Source of the DNA: Rhodoluna sp. KAS3
GTDB lineage: Bacteria; Actinomycetota; Actinomycetes; Actinomycetales; Microbacteriaceae
Assembly (NCBI RefSeq): GCF_026000575.1
Contig: NZ_AP026910.1
Coordinates: 310,001-374,000 of the forward strand
Length of the DNA stretch: 64,000 bases
Direction of reading: 5' to 3'
The number at the start of each line of letters is the position of its first letter. Position 1 is the stretch's first letter. Positions 27,177 to 36,560 of this stretch are shown one piece after another. The notes beneath the pieces were generated by a model, which saw only the letters and a list, made by a program, of their open reading frames with translations, did not search any database and was not told the origin of the DNA. A program made the translations under genes and the position numbers.

Positions 27177-30100
27177 TTTTAAGTTCTCTGCAAATCAGGT
27201 CTACGCGGTAATCCGCCCCTACACGCTCACCCCAGAGCAGGCGGCTGCCGTCGAGGGAGCCAGCGTCAACTCTCCTGCGCTCGTGGTTGCCGGTGCTGGT
27301 TCCGGAAAAACCGAGCTCATGGCGGTTCGGGTGCTTTGGTTGGTAGCCAATCGGGTTGTGCGGCCAGAACAGGTGCTAGGGCTTACTTTCACGAGAAAAG
27401 CTGCCGCCGAACTCGGTAAAAGAATCTACGAAAGCCTGTTGAAACTGCGCGACACCGATATGTGGCCAGAGGATCTCGAGTACGACTTCATTGCCCCAAC
27501 AATTTCGACCTACAACGCGTACGCGAATAATTTGTTTCGTGAGAACGCTTTAGCGCTCGGGTATGAATCAGACGCCATACTGCTCACCGAAGCTGCAGCA
27601 TTCCAACTTGCCCGTGAAGTCATCCTGAAGCACGGGTCCGAAATTGACCTTCGCCTGAGTGATCTCGACGCCAGCCTGAAATCGATTGTGGAATCGGTCT
27701 TAGCCCTAGCGCAATCCATGAACGACAACCTCGTCGGCGCAGATCAAATTGAGGCGGTAATCGAAGCCGCAGCCTCCTCGCTAGCCGAACTGCCCCGAAA
27801 AGCCGGTTCATCCGACACCACGCCATATTCGTACATGCAGTCTTTGCTCCAGCCAATCATGGGCACCCCGACCATCGCCAAGTTGGCAGAAGCCTATGCT
27901 CGCGAGAAGCAGCTCCAGGGTTACGTTGATTACTCCGATCAAGTTGCCTTGGCAGAACGTGCGGTTCGCGAGGTCCCCGGAATCATCGAACTCGAGCAGA
28001 GTAAGTTTCAGCAGGTTCTCCTTGATGAGTATCAAGACACCTCCTATCTTCAAACCAGGCTCCTGCAAGGGTTGTTTGCTGGCACATCGGTGTTTGCAGT
28101 TGGCGACCCAAACCAATCAATTTATGGCTGGCGTGGGGCCAGTGCCTCCAACCTCAAAAACTTCTACCGAGACTTCAATGCACCGGATGGATCGGCCTGG
28201 TTCTCGCTGTCGACTTCCTGGCGCAATCCCCAGCAAGTTTTGAACCTTGCTAACCACCTGATTGGTGAACTCAAGGTCGTTGAACTCACGCCGGCTCCAA
28301 GCGCAGGCCTCGGTCAAGTGGAGGTCGATTTTCAGCCAGACCTCAAGGCTGAGGCACAAGCTGTTGCCCGTTGGCTGAAGCAAAATAGCAATCAGGATCA
28401 AACCTCAGCGCTGCTGATGCGCAAAAGAAGCCAAATGCACCTGTTTGTTGAAGCGCTGGAAGGTCAGGGGCTTGACGTCGAAGTTGTGGGCCTTGGCGGT
28501 CTGCTTCAAATGCCAGAGATCGTCGACCTAGTTTCCGCGCTAAAAGTTATCCATAATCCGCTCGCCGGCACTCAGTTGATCCGTCTGCTGTCTGGGCCCC
28601 GATGGAGGCTCGGCGCAAAGGATCTTGAGCGCCTCCACCGTTACGCCACGAGACGTGCGCGACTTGATGATTCTTTGGTTGAGCGCCAGCGGGAGGGTCT
28701 AGCGCCGGAGGACGCAGTGTCAATTGTTGACGCTCTTGATCTTCTTCTAAATGAGAGAGAACCGGAGAAAATCGGGTTCTCAGACCTTGGATTACCAAGA
28801 CTTCTCGACGCCGCTGCGTTACTCAGAAACCTTCGCCGCCAGACTGGGCTCTCCTTACCGGAATACGTGAGAGCAGTTGAGCAGGAGTTGTGGCTTGATA
28901 TTGAGGTTGCAGCCAACCCTCGCAGGCACAACCCGCTGGCCCACCTAAACGCCTTCTCAAATATTGTTTCGAGCTATTCCGCCAACAACCATCAGCCTCA
29001 CCTTGGCGGATTCATTGAATGGCTAGATTTTGCCGATCAGCGGGAACGTTTTGAAGTACCCACCAAAAACCCTGAGGCCGGTGTCGTGCAGGTTCTTACC
29101 ATCCACGCAGCCAAAGGGTTGGAGTGGGACAACGTTGTGGTTGCCAATCTGGTTGAAGGTGACTTTCCAGGAGATGGCAAGGGCTCTTCGGGCTGGCTGG
29201 CATTTGGGCAACTTCCGTATCCGTTGCGCGGAGATCGCAACGAGCTTCCGGAGTGGAACTACGCACAAGTTGAAACCCAACCTGATGCCAAAAGTTTGGT
29301 TGAGAATTTCAAGGAGTTGATGCGTCAGCACCAGTTGAAAGAAGAACTTCGGCTTATGTACGTTGCCGTAACGAGGCCAAAATCAAGGCTTCTGCTCACC
29401 GGCTCATACTGGAAACCCGGAAACAAGAAGGTTCGAGAGCCATCCCGTTTTCTGAAGCAGGTAACCGAGATTTCCGGAACTTCTTTGCCTGAAAATCAGC
29501 ACCCAGACAATCCCCTTGAAGATCACGCCATGGTTGAGGCCTGGCCGCTTGATCCACTCGGAGAAAGACACCGTTTGGTGCTCGAGCGAGCCGAGAAGCT
29601 GACTCGTGAGGCTATCGAGGTAATTGAAAGCAATCAGGCACAGGCAGCTATGCAGGTGCAGAGCGACATCGACCTACTGCTCGGTGAACGTGATGCGGCT
29701 CTTGCGAGCGCCGACCGAGTTGAGGTTCCAATCAGAATCCCAGCCTCGAGGTTCAAAGATTACATTCTTGACTTCGACGGTCTGGCTCAGCGACTCAAGC
29801 GCCCAATGCCATCCCGCCCCTTTCAGCAAACTCGAAATGGCACCTACTTTCACACCTGGGTAGAGGGGCAATTCAATTTGGCAACGTTGGGCGAATCCGA
29901 AACGTCTGTTGATGCAATTGATAGCGACTTTGCCAGCGAGTCGCTCGAAACGCTAAAGGAAAATTTTGCTTCATCGCGTTGGGCAACTCTCACACCGATT
30001 GCAATTGAGCAAGAAATTCAATTGACAATGGCCGGCCACACATTTGTTTGCAAGCTTGACGCAGTATTTGCGACAGAATCCGGAGTTGAAATTGTCGACT

Positions 30101-30324
30101 GGAAAACCGGAAAAGCTCCAAAAGATCAGGCCGATTTAGAAGCCAAAACTCTGCAGCTGGCGCTCTATCGAATCGCGTATTCGAGATTCACCGGTCTGCC
30201 GATCGAGCAGATTTCTGTTGGTTTTTACTTTGTGGCAGACAACGTCGAGATTCGTCCAGAAAAGGTGCTTGACGAAGCGGAACTGCTTGAACTTTGGGAC
30301 CGGGCAACTAGCCAGAAGCCTTAG
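27169..30324 (+). CDS. adnB: AdnB-like helicase-nuclease subunit (UvrD family)
   Basis: 1051 residues. The motor is complete: Walker A GAGSGKTE (Lys47), LTFTRKAA, Walker B LLDEYQDT (Asp286-Asp290), [23 protein letters not shown] and AVTRPKS. The C-terminal nuclease carries [25 protein letters not shown] (Asp977, Lys979) and LQLALYR. It lacks the Fe-S cysteines. In mycobacteria AdnB is the main motor of the heterodimer and AdnA the stimulated partner. The GTG start overlaps adnA by 8 nt. Its stop overlaps the convergent phosphotransferase gene by 3-4 nt. Confidence 0.92.
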   Translation: MADFKFSANQVYAVIRPYTLTPEQAAAVEGASVNSPALVVAGAGSGKTELMAVRVLWLVANRVVRPEQVLGLTFTRKAAAELGKRIYESLLKLRDTDMWPEDLEYDFIAPTISTYNAYANNLFRENALALGYESDAILLTEAAAFQLAREVILKHGSEIDLRLSDLDASLKSIVESVLALAQSMNDNLVGADQIEAVIEAAASSLAELPRKAGSSDTTPYSYMQSLLQPIMGTPTIAKLAEAYAREKQLQGYVDYSDQVALAERAVREVPGIIELEQSKFQQVLLDEYQDTSYLQTRLLQGLFAGTSVFAVGDPNQSIYGWRGASASNLKNFYRDFNAPDGSAWFSLSTSWRNPQQVLNLANHLIGELKVVELTPAPSAGLGQVEVDFQPDLKAEAQAVARWLKQNSNQDQTSALLMRKRSQMHLFVEALEGQGLDVEVVGLGGLLQMPEIVDLVSALKVIHNPLAGTQLIRLLSGPRWRLGAKDLERLHRYATRRARLDDSLVERQREGLAPEDAVSIVDALDLLLNEREPEKIGFSDLGLPRLLDAAALLRNLRRQTGLSLPEYVRAVEQELWLDIEVAANPRRHNPLAHLNAFSNIVSSYSANNHQPHLGGFIEWLDFADQRERFEVPTKNPEAGVVQVLTIHAAKGLEWDNVVVANLVEGDFPGDGKGSSGWLAFGQLPYPLRGDRNELPEWNYAQVETQPDAKSLVENFKELMRQHQLKEELRLMYVAVTRPKSRLLLTGSYWKPGNKKVREPSRFLKQVTEISGTSLPENQHPDNPLEDHAMVEAWPLDPLGERHRLVLERAEKLTREAIEVIESNQAQAAMQVQSDIDLLLGERDAALASADRVEVPIRIPASRFKDYILDFDGLAQRLKRPMPSRPFQQTRNGTYFHTWVEGQFNLATLGESETSVDAIDSDFASESLETLKENFASSRWATLTPIAIEQEIQLTMAGHTFVCKLDAVFATESGVEIVDWKTGKAPKDQADLEAKTLQLALYRIAYSRFTGLPIEQISVGFYFVADNVEIRPEKVLDEAELLELWDRATSQKP

Positions 30325-31457
30325 AAGAGTTCGTTGTCGGTCTTTTCAGGCAGTTCAATCGGCTTAGTGGCGTCGTCAACGTACTCATCTTTCGCCAGGT
30401 CGATGACCTCAAGCTCTTCGTCCTCGTCGGCGCTGATTGTTTCGACCTCGATCACTGATTCCGCCTCAAAAACAGGCGCAACCACCGCTTCTTCGTAGGT
30501 GATGGTTGTAATGGTCGTGGCTGAAGCAACCAGGCGTCCAACTGCACCGGTGCTCACGTCATCGGCCAAAACAGCCAAGAGGCTGCTGGCGTCATCGATG
30601 ATTTCTTGGTCATTTTTATTGAGGCCGTGCATCAGCCAGCGAGCAAGTTCAATCTCGCTGTAGAGCGTTGCGCGCTGGCGTAGCCCAGCGTCCACCACCG
30701 GGTGGTGTTGGCGGTAAACATCCAGGATGCTGTCGCTGAGTTCGTGAATTCCTGTACCCAAAATCCAAGCAAAATCTTCTGCCGGGTCACTAATTTTTAG
30801 CGAGCTCCAGCCAAGAATTCCACTGACGCTTTCATCGAGCGCCAGCACGGTCTCGGTGTTGAGGCCGCCGTGGACCACAGTTGGCTGAAAGCGGAACAAG
30901 CTGACATCTTCGAGTGCGTTTTCCCAACGCGATAGCAGCACGGCTGGAATCTTCCCAGTTGAGGCCAGACGGTCAAGCTCAGCGGTGCGGTTGCGAACGA
31001 TTTCTGCCGCGTCGTATTCGGCTAGGTGAGCTTCTTCAATGAGGTGGCGGTCAAGGTTATGAATCGCTGCAATGGCCTTGCCAATGCTTGTTGAAAGAGC
31101 AGTGTCGGCACCGACGGCAGAAATCTCGACCGGGTTTCCATAAACAAAGCTGAACACCAAAACGCGCGACCCGGATTCATCCTTGGTCTCGCCAACCAGA
31201 TTGGTTACCTCAAAAGGAAGTGCCTGGCGTCCATTCTGGGTTAGGGCCTTGAGTGCGCGGAGTTCTACCTCTAGTTCGGCACCGGCGGCTTGATTGTTAG
31301 CCACACGAACCACATAGTGTTCACCGGTTGTTGCTGTTAGCAAAGCCGTATCGAAAGCACCGGTTCCCCCGGCCGAAAGGCTCTTTACCTGGTGAAAGTT
31401 AATGTTCGGGACAGCTGCTTTAGCTAGCGCCGCTAAAATCAAGGGAGATTTGGCCAT
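30321..31457 (-). CDS. Phosphotransferase (APH)-fold protein, probably catalytically inactive
   Basis: 378 residues from ATG 31457, preceded by TACCCT at 7 nt. The fold matches aminoglycoside/macrolide phosphotransferases: N-lobe [17 protein letters not shown], the Brenner loop [11 protein letters not shown], and [10 protein letters not shown]. The catalytic residues, however, are lost: HGD is HGG (Gly198), the following Asn is Thr203 and the DW Asp is Gly216. The last 70 residues are very acidic. It should be treated as a pseudokinase, perhaps a binding or regulatory partner. It lies between adnB and nudC and runs opposite to both; in related genomes a phosphotransferase-like gene is found at this place. 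Confidence 0.8.
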   Translation of the reverse strand: MAKSPLILAALAKAAVPNINFHQVKSLSAGGTGAFDTALLTATTGEHYVVRVANNQAAGAELEVELRALKALTQNGRQALPFEVTNLVGETKDESGSRVLVFSFVYGNPVEISAVGADTALSTSIGKAIAAIHNLDRHLIEEAHLAEYDAAEIVRNRTAELDRLASTGKIPAVLLSRWENALEDVSLFRFQPTVVHGGLNTETVLALDESVSGILGWSSLKISDPAEDFAWILGTGIHELSDSILDVYRQHHPVVDAGLRQRATLYSEIELARWLMHGLNKNDQEIIDDASSLLAVLADDVSTGAVGRLVASATTITTITYEEAVVAPVFEAESVIEVETISADEDEELEVIDLAKDEYVDDATKPIELPEKTDNELF

Positions 31458-31464
31458 GTGAAAA

Positions 31465-31470
31465 AGGGTA
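31465..31470 (-). promoter_or_regulatory. -10 element for leaderless phosphotransferase-like gene
   Basis: TACCCT on the minus strand lies 7 nt before the ATG at 31457, with no Shine-Dalgarno between. Confidence 0.42.
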
Positions 31471-31526
31471 GAAGAAAATTTCTCGAACGCCCCGCATCGC
31501 CACGCGAATCTAGACAGAGAGCCCAA

Positions 31527-32492
31527 ATGGATCAGTTGCTAAACCTGCCGATGGCACGCACTGCGATTGATCGTGACTATCTTGCGCGCGTTCAGCCGGG
31601 CCTCTTTGAAAATCTTGCGTCTACTCACTCGACCCGCTACCTGCTAATCAACCGCGGGAGAGTGCTTCTGGATGGGCCGGCCGAACAAGCTCAGCCGCGC
31701 CTTCACCTGATTGAGCGACCGACACAGGTTGAGCCAATTGTTGAGGTCTATCTGGGTCGTTCTGAGGTTGCCGAACAGCCAGTAGAAGCTGGGGCGGCTG
31801 TGGTGCTTTGGGTAGTAGACGACAGCGCGGCTGATTCGATTTCTTCAGACGGTTGGCATCAATTGAGGCGCACCGGTGCGGGGCTTTCAGCGCTGCACGC
31901 GGGGCTTTACACGCAGGCTTTGGCGCTCTCAAATTGGCATGCAACGCATCAGTTCTGCCCAAGATGCGGCACCTTGACCAGCATCGATCAAGCCGGTTGG
32001 GTCCGCGTTTGCCCGCAAGATTCGCACCAGGTTTTTCCTCGCACCGACCCAGCCATCATCGTGTCAGTTATTGATCAGCACGATCGAATTCTGCTTGGCT
32101 CGCAGGGAGTTTGGGAAGACAACCGTTGGTCCATCCTGGCCGGGTTTGTTGAACCCGGTGAATCGCTAACCGCAGCCGTACGCCGCGAAATGTTCGAAGA
32201 AGCCGGAGTCCGGGTTGTCCAACCGGAGTATCTCGGAAGCCAGGCGTGGCCTTTTCCTTACTCGCTCATGGTTGGCTTTACCGCCAAAGTCGATCCTGCA
32301 TTTGCCGATGCTGACTTGGCACCCGATGGTGATGAGATTGAAAAGTTGCGCTGGTTTAGTCGTGCTGACATCGAGGCTGAGGCAAGTTCGTTGCTGCTTC
32401 CGGGGCGCATGAGCATCTCTCGCGCAATTATCGAGCACTGGTACGGATCAGAGATTGTCTCGGCAACGGAGTTGGGCCAAATTGGATCCTGA
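31527..32492 (+). CDS. nudC: NADH pyrophosphatase / NAD-capped RNA hydrolase (Nudix)
   Basis: About 321 residues from ATG 31527. The Nudix box is GFVEPGESLTAAVRREMFEE followed by AGV, fitting GX5EX7REUXEEXGU. The NudC-specific SQAWPFPYSLM replaces the usual SQPWPFPxS with one change. A zinc-ribbon (FCPRCG, then VCPQDSHQVFPRTDP) precedes the box, with the fourth ligand unclear. It cleaves NADH to NMNH and AMP and may decap NAD-RNA. The start is a choice among several; upstream TAGACA suggests a near-leaderless mRNA. It overlaps uvrD2 by 11 nt. Confidence 0.92.
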   Translation: MDQLLNLPMARTAIDRDYLARVQPGLFENLASTHSTRYLLINRGRVLLDGPAEQAQPRLHLIERPTQVEPIVEVYLGRSEVAEQPVEAGAAVVLWVVDDSAADSISSDGWHQLRRTGAGLSALHAGLYTQALALSNWHATHQFCPRCGTLTSIDQAGWVRVCPQDSHQVFPRTDPAIIVSVIDQHDRILLGSQGVWEDNRWSILAGFVEPGESLTAAVRREMFEEAGVRVVQPEYLGSQAWPFPYSLMVGFTAKVDPAFADADLAPDGDEIEKLRWFSRADIEAEASSLLLPGRMSISRAIIEHWYGSEIVSATELGQIGS

Positions 32493-34161
32493 ACTTCTGC
32501 TTGAAAACCTTGACCCTGAACAGCGACTAGCAGCTGAGTCGTTGGTGGGTCCGACCTGCATCCTGGCCGGTGCGGGCACGGGAAAAACCACAACCGTCAC
32601 CCATCGAATTGCCTACGGTATTGCCACCGGATTTTATGCGGCCAACCGTGTACTTGCCCTGACCTATACCAACCGAGCTGCCGGCGAGCTCAGAGCCCGG
32701 CTTCGCCAATTGGGTGTCGGTGCCGTATCGGTGAAGACTTTTCACGCTGCGGCGTTGTCTCAGCTTGAATTCTTCTGGCCACAGTTTGCCGGCGTTCCTG
32801 CACCAGCTGTTTTGCAGTCCAAGGCCCGGATGATTTCTGAAGTAGCCGATTCAGTCAAGATTCGTCTTGATGCCGGCGCGGTACGCGATTTTGCAGCAGA
32901 AATCGAATGGCGCAAATATTCGATGCTGAGCCTGGAGCAGTACGCCGAGGTAGTGGCGAGTCGCCCTAAAGTTGCCGGGCTGAGTCCCAGCAAAAACGTT
33001 GAGCTTCAGGCAGCTTACGAAGAAGCAAAAGTTAAGGCCCAAAAAATTGACTGGGAAGATGTCTTGGTGCTAACCCTCGGTCTTTTGCGAGCCGAGCCGC
33101 GAGCCCTCGCCCATGTGCACCAGCAGTATCGATTTTTTACGGTTGACGAATACCAGGACATTTCGCCGCTTCAGCACGCGCTTTTGGATACCTGGTTGGG
33201 TAACCACTCGGACATTTGCGTTGTCGGAGACCCGAATCAAACCATCTACTCATTCACCGGAGCTACCAGCGAATTTTTGCAAAATTTTGGCAGCCGATAC
33301 GAGGGTTCTGTCGAGGTTCAGCTGACTCGCAACTACCGCTCGACTCAGCAAATTGTTAATTTCGCAAACCGCCTAACCCAAGATTCATCGGCGGTTGAAC
33401 CTCTCGTGTCGCAGGGTGAACCCGGTTTGGCGCCGCGCACCCTTTCTTTTGCTACCGTCGCCGACGAGTGTTCTGGGGTGGCTCAGGCCATCCGGGTCAA
33501 GCTCGATCAGGGCGTTAAGCCAAGCGACATGGCAGTCTTGTACCGGGTCAACGGCCAGTCTGAGGCTATTGAAAACGCTTTGGCGCATGCCGGAATTGAT
33601 TACCAGGTGCGCGGGGGAGAGCGGTTCTTCAATCGACCAGAAGTCCAAAATGCAATTCGTGCAATTCGGGCTCAAGCCGTGGCCCCGATTGATAAAAGCC
33701 TGTTCGAAGCTGTGTCTGATATTTGCCGGTCTCTCGGTTGGCAAGCCCAACAGCCGCAGGAGCATGGCAGCGCACGCGAGAAGTGGGAGTCACTCAATTC
33801 ACTGTTGGCCATCACCGAAGAATTGCCGGCCGGCTCTAACGTAATGGACTTTGCCAAAGAACTCGAAGAGCGCCAGCGATCTCAACATGAGCCAATCAAG
33901 GCTGCAGTCACGCTGTCTACGATTCACGCTGCCAAGGGTTTGGAATGGCCTTACGTTTTTGTCGTTGGCCTCACCGAGGGTTACCTGCCGATCAGCTATG
34001 CCGTGACTCCAGCAGAAATCCGAGAAGAACAACGTTTGCTTTACGTTGGCTTGACGCGCGCCAAGAAAGAATTGACCCTATCCTGGGCCCGCCGAGACGC
34101 AGTGAGCGGCCGCGACCGCGAACCATCCAGGTTTTTTGGCCTACTCCAGCCCCGAGGGTGA
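32482..34161 (+). CDS. uvrD2: UvrD2-like SF1A DNA helicase
   Basis: 559 residues from TTG 32482, chosen because GGAG stands about 10 nt upstream. All SF1A motifs are seen: Walker A GAGTGKT (Lys35), LTYTNRAA, KTFHA, Walker [38 protein letters not shown] and YVGLTRAKK. Mycobacterial UvrD2 is about 700 residues and ends in an HRDC domain; this protein stops soon after motif VI and has none. It is probably a 3'-to-5' repair helicase. The 3' end overlaps the convergent ThiF-like gene by 21 nt. Confidence 0.93.
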   Translation: MDPELLLENLDPEQRLAAESLVGPTCILAGAGTGKTTTVTHRIAYGIATGFYAANRVLALTYTNRAAGELRARLRQLGVGAVSVKTFHAAALSQLEFFWPQFAGVPAPAVLQSKARMISEVADSVKIRLDAGAVRDFAAEIEWRKYSMLSLEQYAEVVASRPKVAGLSPSKNVELQAAYEEAKVKAQKIDWEDVLVLTLGLLRAEPRALAHVHQQYRFFTVDEYQDISPLQHALLDTWLGNHSDICVVGDPNQTIYSFTGATSEFLQNFGSRYEGSVEVQLTRNYRSTQQIVNFANRLTQDSSAVEPLVSQGEPGLAPRTLSFATVADECSGVAQAIRVKLDQGVKPSDMAVLYRVNGQSEAIENALAHAGIDYQVRGGERFFNRPEVQNAIRAIRAQAVAPIDKSLFEAVSDICRSLGWQAQQPQEHGSAREKWESLNSLLAITEELPAGSNVMDFAKELEERQRSQHEPIKAAVTLSTIHAAKGLEWPYVFVVGLTEGYLPISYAVTPAEIREEQRLLYVGLTRAKKELTLSWARRDAVSGRDREPSRFFGLLQPRG

Positions 34162-35196
34162 TTGGCAACTGCACTTGGGTGACACCGGCCAGCTAATTTC
34201 TACCAGCTCCCCAGATGACCGATGAAGTTCATAACCCACTCGATTTTCGCCGACCTGGCCAAATCCGCTGACCGTATCGATGAGTTGAAGAATTTTCTGT
34301 AGCGCCAGACCCGCGGCAAAAAACTGAGCGGTTGAATCATCGAAACGGTGCTTTCGGCCGACCAATTGACTTGCCACAGCTGGCCAAGATGGGTCGGCAG
34401 TGGCGCGGCTCTGTTCGAGGCAGAGAAGGCACGGTGTCTGCCCCGGCAGAATGATGGGGCTCACCGATACCGATTCAGCCCCAGCTGTGATGGCCAGGTG
34501 CGGCACATCGCGGTTCATCCAGGTGGAGTAAAGCACTGGCGCAACCACCTGATGGCCGACTAATACCGCGCATTCAATTTGATCTAGCTGATGTTCTTTG
34601 AGTGGCATGGCATGAATTCGGGCCTGATTTGGAGAGGCAGCCAGGAGTAAATTGAGGGCATTTATCTTAGAGTGGCCCAAAAGTTGCGTCGGATATCCGG
34701 TCGGGCCTAGGTCCTCCGGCATCACTTTCGAGGAGTCTGCGCTGTAAATTTGTCCGATGCCAGCTGAGGCTAGACCGAGCGCCAAAGATAGACCGGCACC
34801 ACCTAGGTGATCGATGCTGATTTTCCTGAGTCCTCGCTCAATAAGAACTTGTTCGCCATTGAAGCCGGTTTGCAAACTGGCGCGCACAATCTCGGCAAAG
34901 GCCGATTCAACGTATTCGCTGGCAAGTGGTTGGACCTTCCCTGCGGGCTCAATCTGTTTCTCAAGTACCGAGTCGAGTTCGCGAAGCAGGGCCTTTGATT
35001 CTGAGTCTGATACGCCCAACTGTGAACTAAAAGAATCAAAATGCTGATCTGCTATACCCCGATACAGGGCAGCAATCAATTTCTCCTGTGCCGGAGACAG
35101 CCGTCTGAATACCGGTTGGTTTTTACCCAAACCGATTTGGAGGGTGTGTGGATCGCGCCAAATTGACTGCTGGTGAGGATTTATTCGGATAACCAT
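34141..35196 (-). CDS. ThiF/E1-like (UBA/THIF-type) protein of unknown pathway
   Basis: 351 residues. The C-terminal two thirds has the nucleotide-binding core of E1-like enzymes: SIDHLGGAGLSLALGLASAGIG in place of the usual GxGGxG, an acidic residue region DSSKV, and a zinc site of CLLC plus CSC. The N-terminal 120 residues are helical and not recognised. No ubiquitin-like carrier protein or peptide-modification gene is nearby. A similar gene lies between uvrD2 and the DUF2342 gene in mycobacteria (Rv3196 region), so it is part of a conserved cluster of unknown purpose. CACAAT 6 nt before the ATG suggests a leaderless mRNA. Confidence 0.72.
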   Translation of the reverse strand: MVIRINPHQQSIWRDPHTLQIGLGKNQPVFRRLSPAQEKLIAALYRGIADQHFDSFSSQLGVSDSESKALLRELDSVLEKQIEPAGKVQPLASEYVESAFAEIVRASLQTGFNGEQVLIERGLRKISIDHLGGAGLSLALGLASAGIGQIYSADSSKVMPEDLGPTGYPTQLLGHSKINALNLLLAASPNQARIHAMPLKEHQLDQIECAVLVGHQVVAPVLYSTWMNRDVPHLAITAGAESVSVSPIILPGQTPCLLCLEQSRATADPSWPAVASQLVGRKHRFDDSTAQFFAAGLALQKILQLIDTVSGFGQVGENRVGYELHRSSGELVEISWPVSPKCSCQSPSGLE

Positions 35197-35202
35197 GGCT
35201 TG

Positions 35203-35208
35203 ATTGTG
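35203..35208 (-). promoter_or_regulatory. -10-like element for ThiF-like gene
   Basis: CACAAT on the minus strand, 6 nt before the ATG; similar to the CAGAAT seen before pepP. Confidence 0.35.
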
Positions 35209-35249
35209 GTCAAGTCATGAATTAGCGGTCTAAGTTATCCCCAAATTTC

Positions 35250-36491
35250 CTAGTCGCCGAGTAAGTCTCGCAGCGCGCGATCAAAGTCGTCTGCCTCAGG
35301 TGATTTACCTTGAAGCTTCTCAATTAGCGCGGCCGGGTTATTGATGTCCTCGCCAGTTGGCGCCAGGTCAGGGTGGTCCCACAGGTTATCGCGGCGATCA
35401 ATTCCAACAGCGTCGGTAACCGCGCGCCACATTGCCGTTGCTTCCCGAAGTCGCCTTGGGCGCAGTTCCAAACCAATCAGTGTGCCAAAAGTAAGCTCGG
35501 CTGGGCCGGCGGTGGCTCTTCTGCGTCGGACTGACTCGGCAATCGCACCAGACCTAGGGAGGAGTCGGGTTGCATCTTCGGTGACAACGTCAACCCAGCC
35601 CTCAATCAAGGCCAGCATGTTTTCGATGCTTGCCAGCGCCTGGTTCTGTTCGTCGGTGCGCTCTGAAATAAAAGCTCCCGATTCAATGGCCTGCTTGATT
35701 GCATCGGTGTCGTTTGGGTCCAAGCTCTCGGCCAACTCACTGATGCGATCGCTGTCGATTGAGATTTCGGATGCGTAAGTCGTGATTTGGGACACAACGT
35801 GATCTCTCAACCACTTGCTGTGCTTGAACAAGCGGACGTGCGCCATCTCCCGAATCGTAAGGTAAATGTAAGCCTGATCGGTTTCTTCGCCCAGTCCCTC
35901 AACGAACTCCTGAAGGTTCTGCGGAACGAATGCCGCCCTTTGATCTTTGAAGAGTGGAAGACCGATGTCTCCGCCGCTGAGCACCTCGCTCGAAAGCTTG
36001 CCGAGTGCCTGCCCCAACTGGATTGCAAACAGCGTTCCACCAACGGACTTCATGAGGTCTCCGGCGTTGCCCAAAACGCCGGCTAATTCGGGTGGAAGGT
36101 TTTGCGTGAGCTGTTCACTTAGGGCAGCGCTCATTCGATTAGCTACCGGCTGGGTTAGGTCCTGGAACAACGGCATTGCATCAGCAACCCACAATTCTCG
36201 GCTAAGCAATTTTGGCTCTGACGTGAGTTCTGAGATCGCGGTTGCACAGTTGAGCCAGAGGCTGCCGATTGAGACGCCGTCGTGAATGCCCTTGCGAGCC
36301 GCATCGGTAATCGATTTTGCGCCGCTCCTAGCGGTTTCCTTGGCCTGGCTCATTGCCATTTGCCAATTTACGCCGGAGCTGCCAGTGCCGCCAGGCATCA
36401 TGTTCATAGCCTGCTGCAGGTTTTTCATAAAAGCTGCCAGGTCTTCTGGGTTCATGCCCATCGGGTTCTGAGGGTTGTCGTTGTTCGTCAT
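35250..36491 (-). CDS. Zinc-dependent metalloprotease-like protein (DUF2342 / zincin_2)
   Basis: 413 residues from ATG 36491, fixed by AAGGA 5 nt upstream; a longer frame to 36767 crosses the opposite gene and is rejected. The N terminus is polar, rich in Asn, Met and Pro. The middle has REMAHVRLFKHSKWLRDHV, the His-rich helix typical of this actinobacterial family (Rv3195 is the member I recall). The annotation as a protease rests on fold similarity; no HExxH is seen, so activity is uncertain. It is divergent from the PDZ-Lon-like protease. Confidence 0.85.
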   Translation of the reverse strand: MTNNDNPQNPMGMNPEDLAAFMKNLQQAMNMMPGGTGSSGVNWQMAMSQAKETARSGAKSITDAARKGIHDGVSIGSLWLNCATAISELTSEPKLLSRELWVADAMPLFQDLTQPVANRMSAALSEQLTQNLPPELAGVLGNAGDLMKSVGGTLFAIQLGQALGKLSSEVLSGGDIGLPLFKDQRAAFVPQNLQEFVEGLGEETDQAYIYLTIREMAHVRLFKHSKWLRDHVVSQITTYASEISIDSDRISELAESLDPNDTDAIKQAIESGAFISERTDEQNQALASIENMLALIEGWVDVVTEDATRLLPRSGAIAESVRRRRATAGPAELTFGTLIGLELRPRRLREATAMWRAVTDAVGIDRRDNLWDHPDLAPTGEDINNPAALIEKLQGKSPEADDFDRALRDLLGD

Positions 36492-36560
36492 ACCGTCCTT
36501 ACCTTCATAACCATAATCACGCTTAGGCTTAAGTGAATCGAAAGTTTGTGAAAGGTTGCT

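Noticed and set aside
30321-31457. Aminoglycoside or macrolide resistance gene
   Set aside because: The catalytic Asp and metal ligands are missing and the locus is a conserved repair cluster, so resistance is unlikely.
24075-34161. A phage-defence island based on several helicases and nucleases
   Set aside because: The genes match AdnAB, NudC and UvrD2 in the order found in mycobacteria, which is a repair cluster; no defence-specific partner is present.
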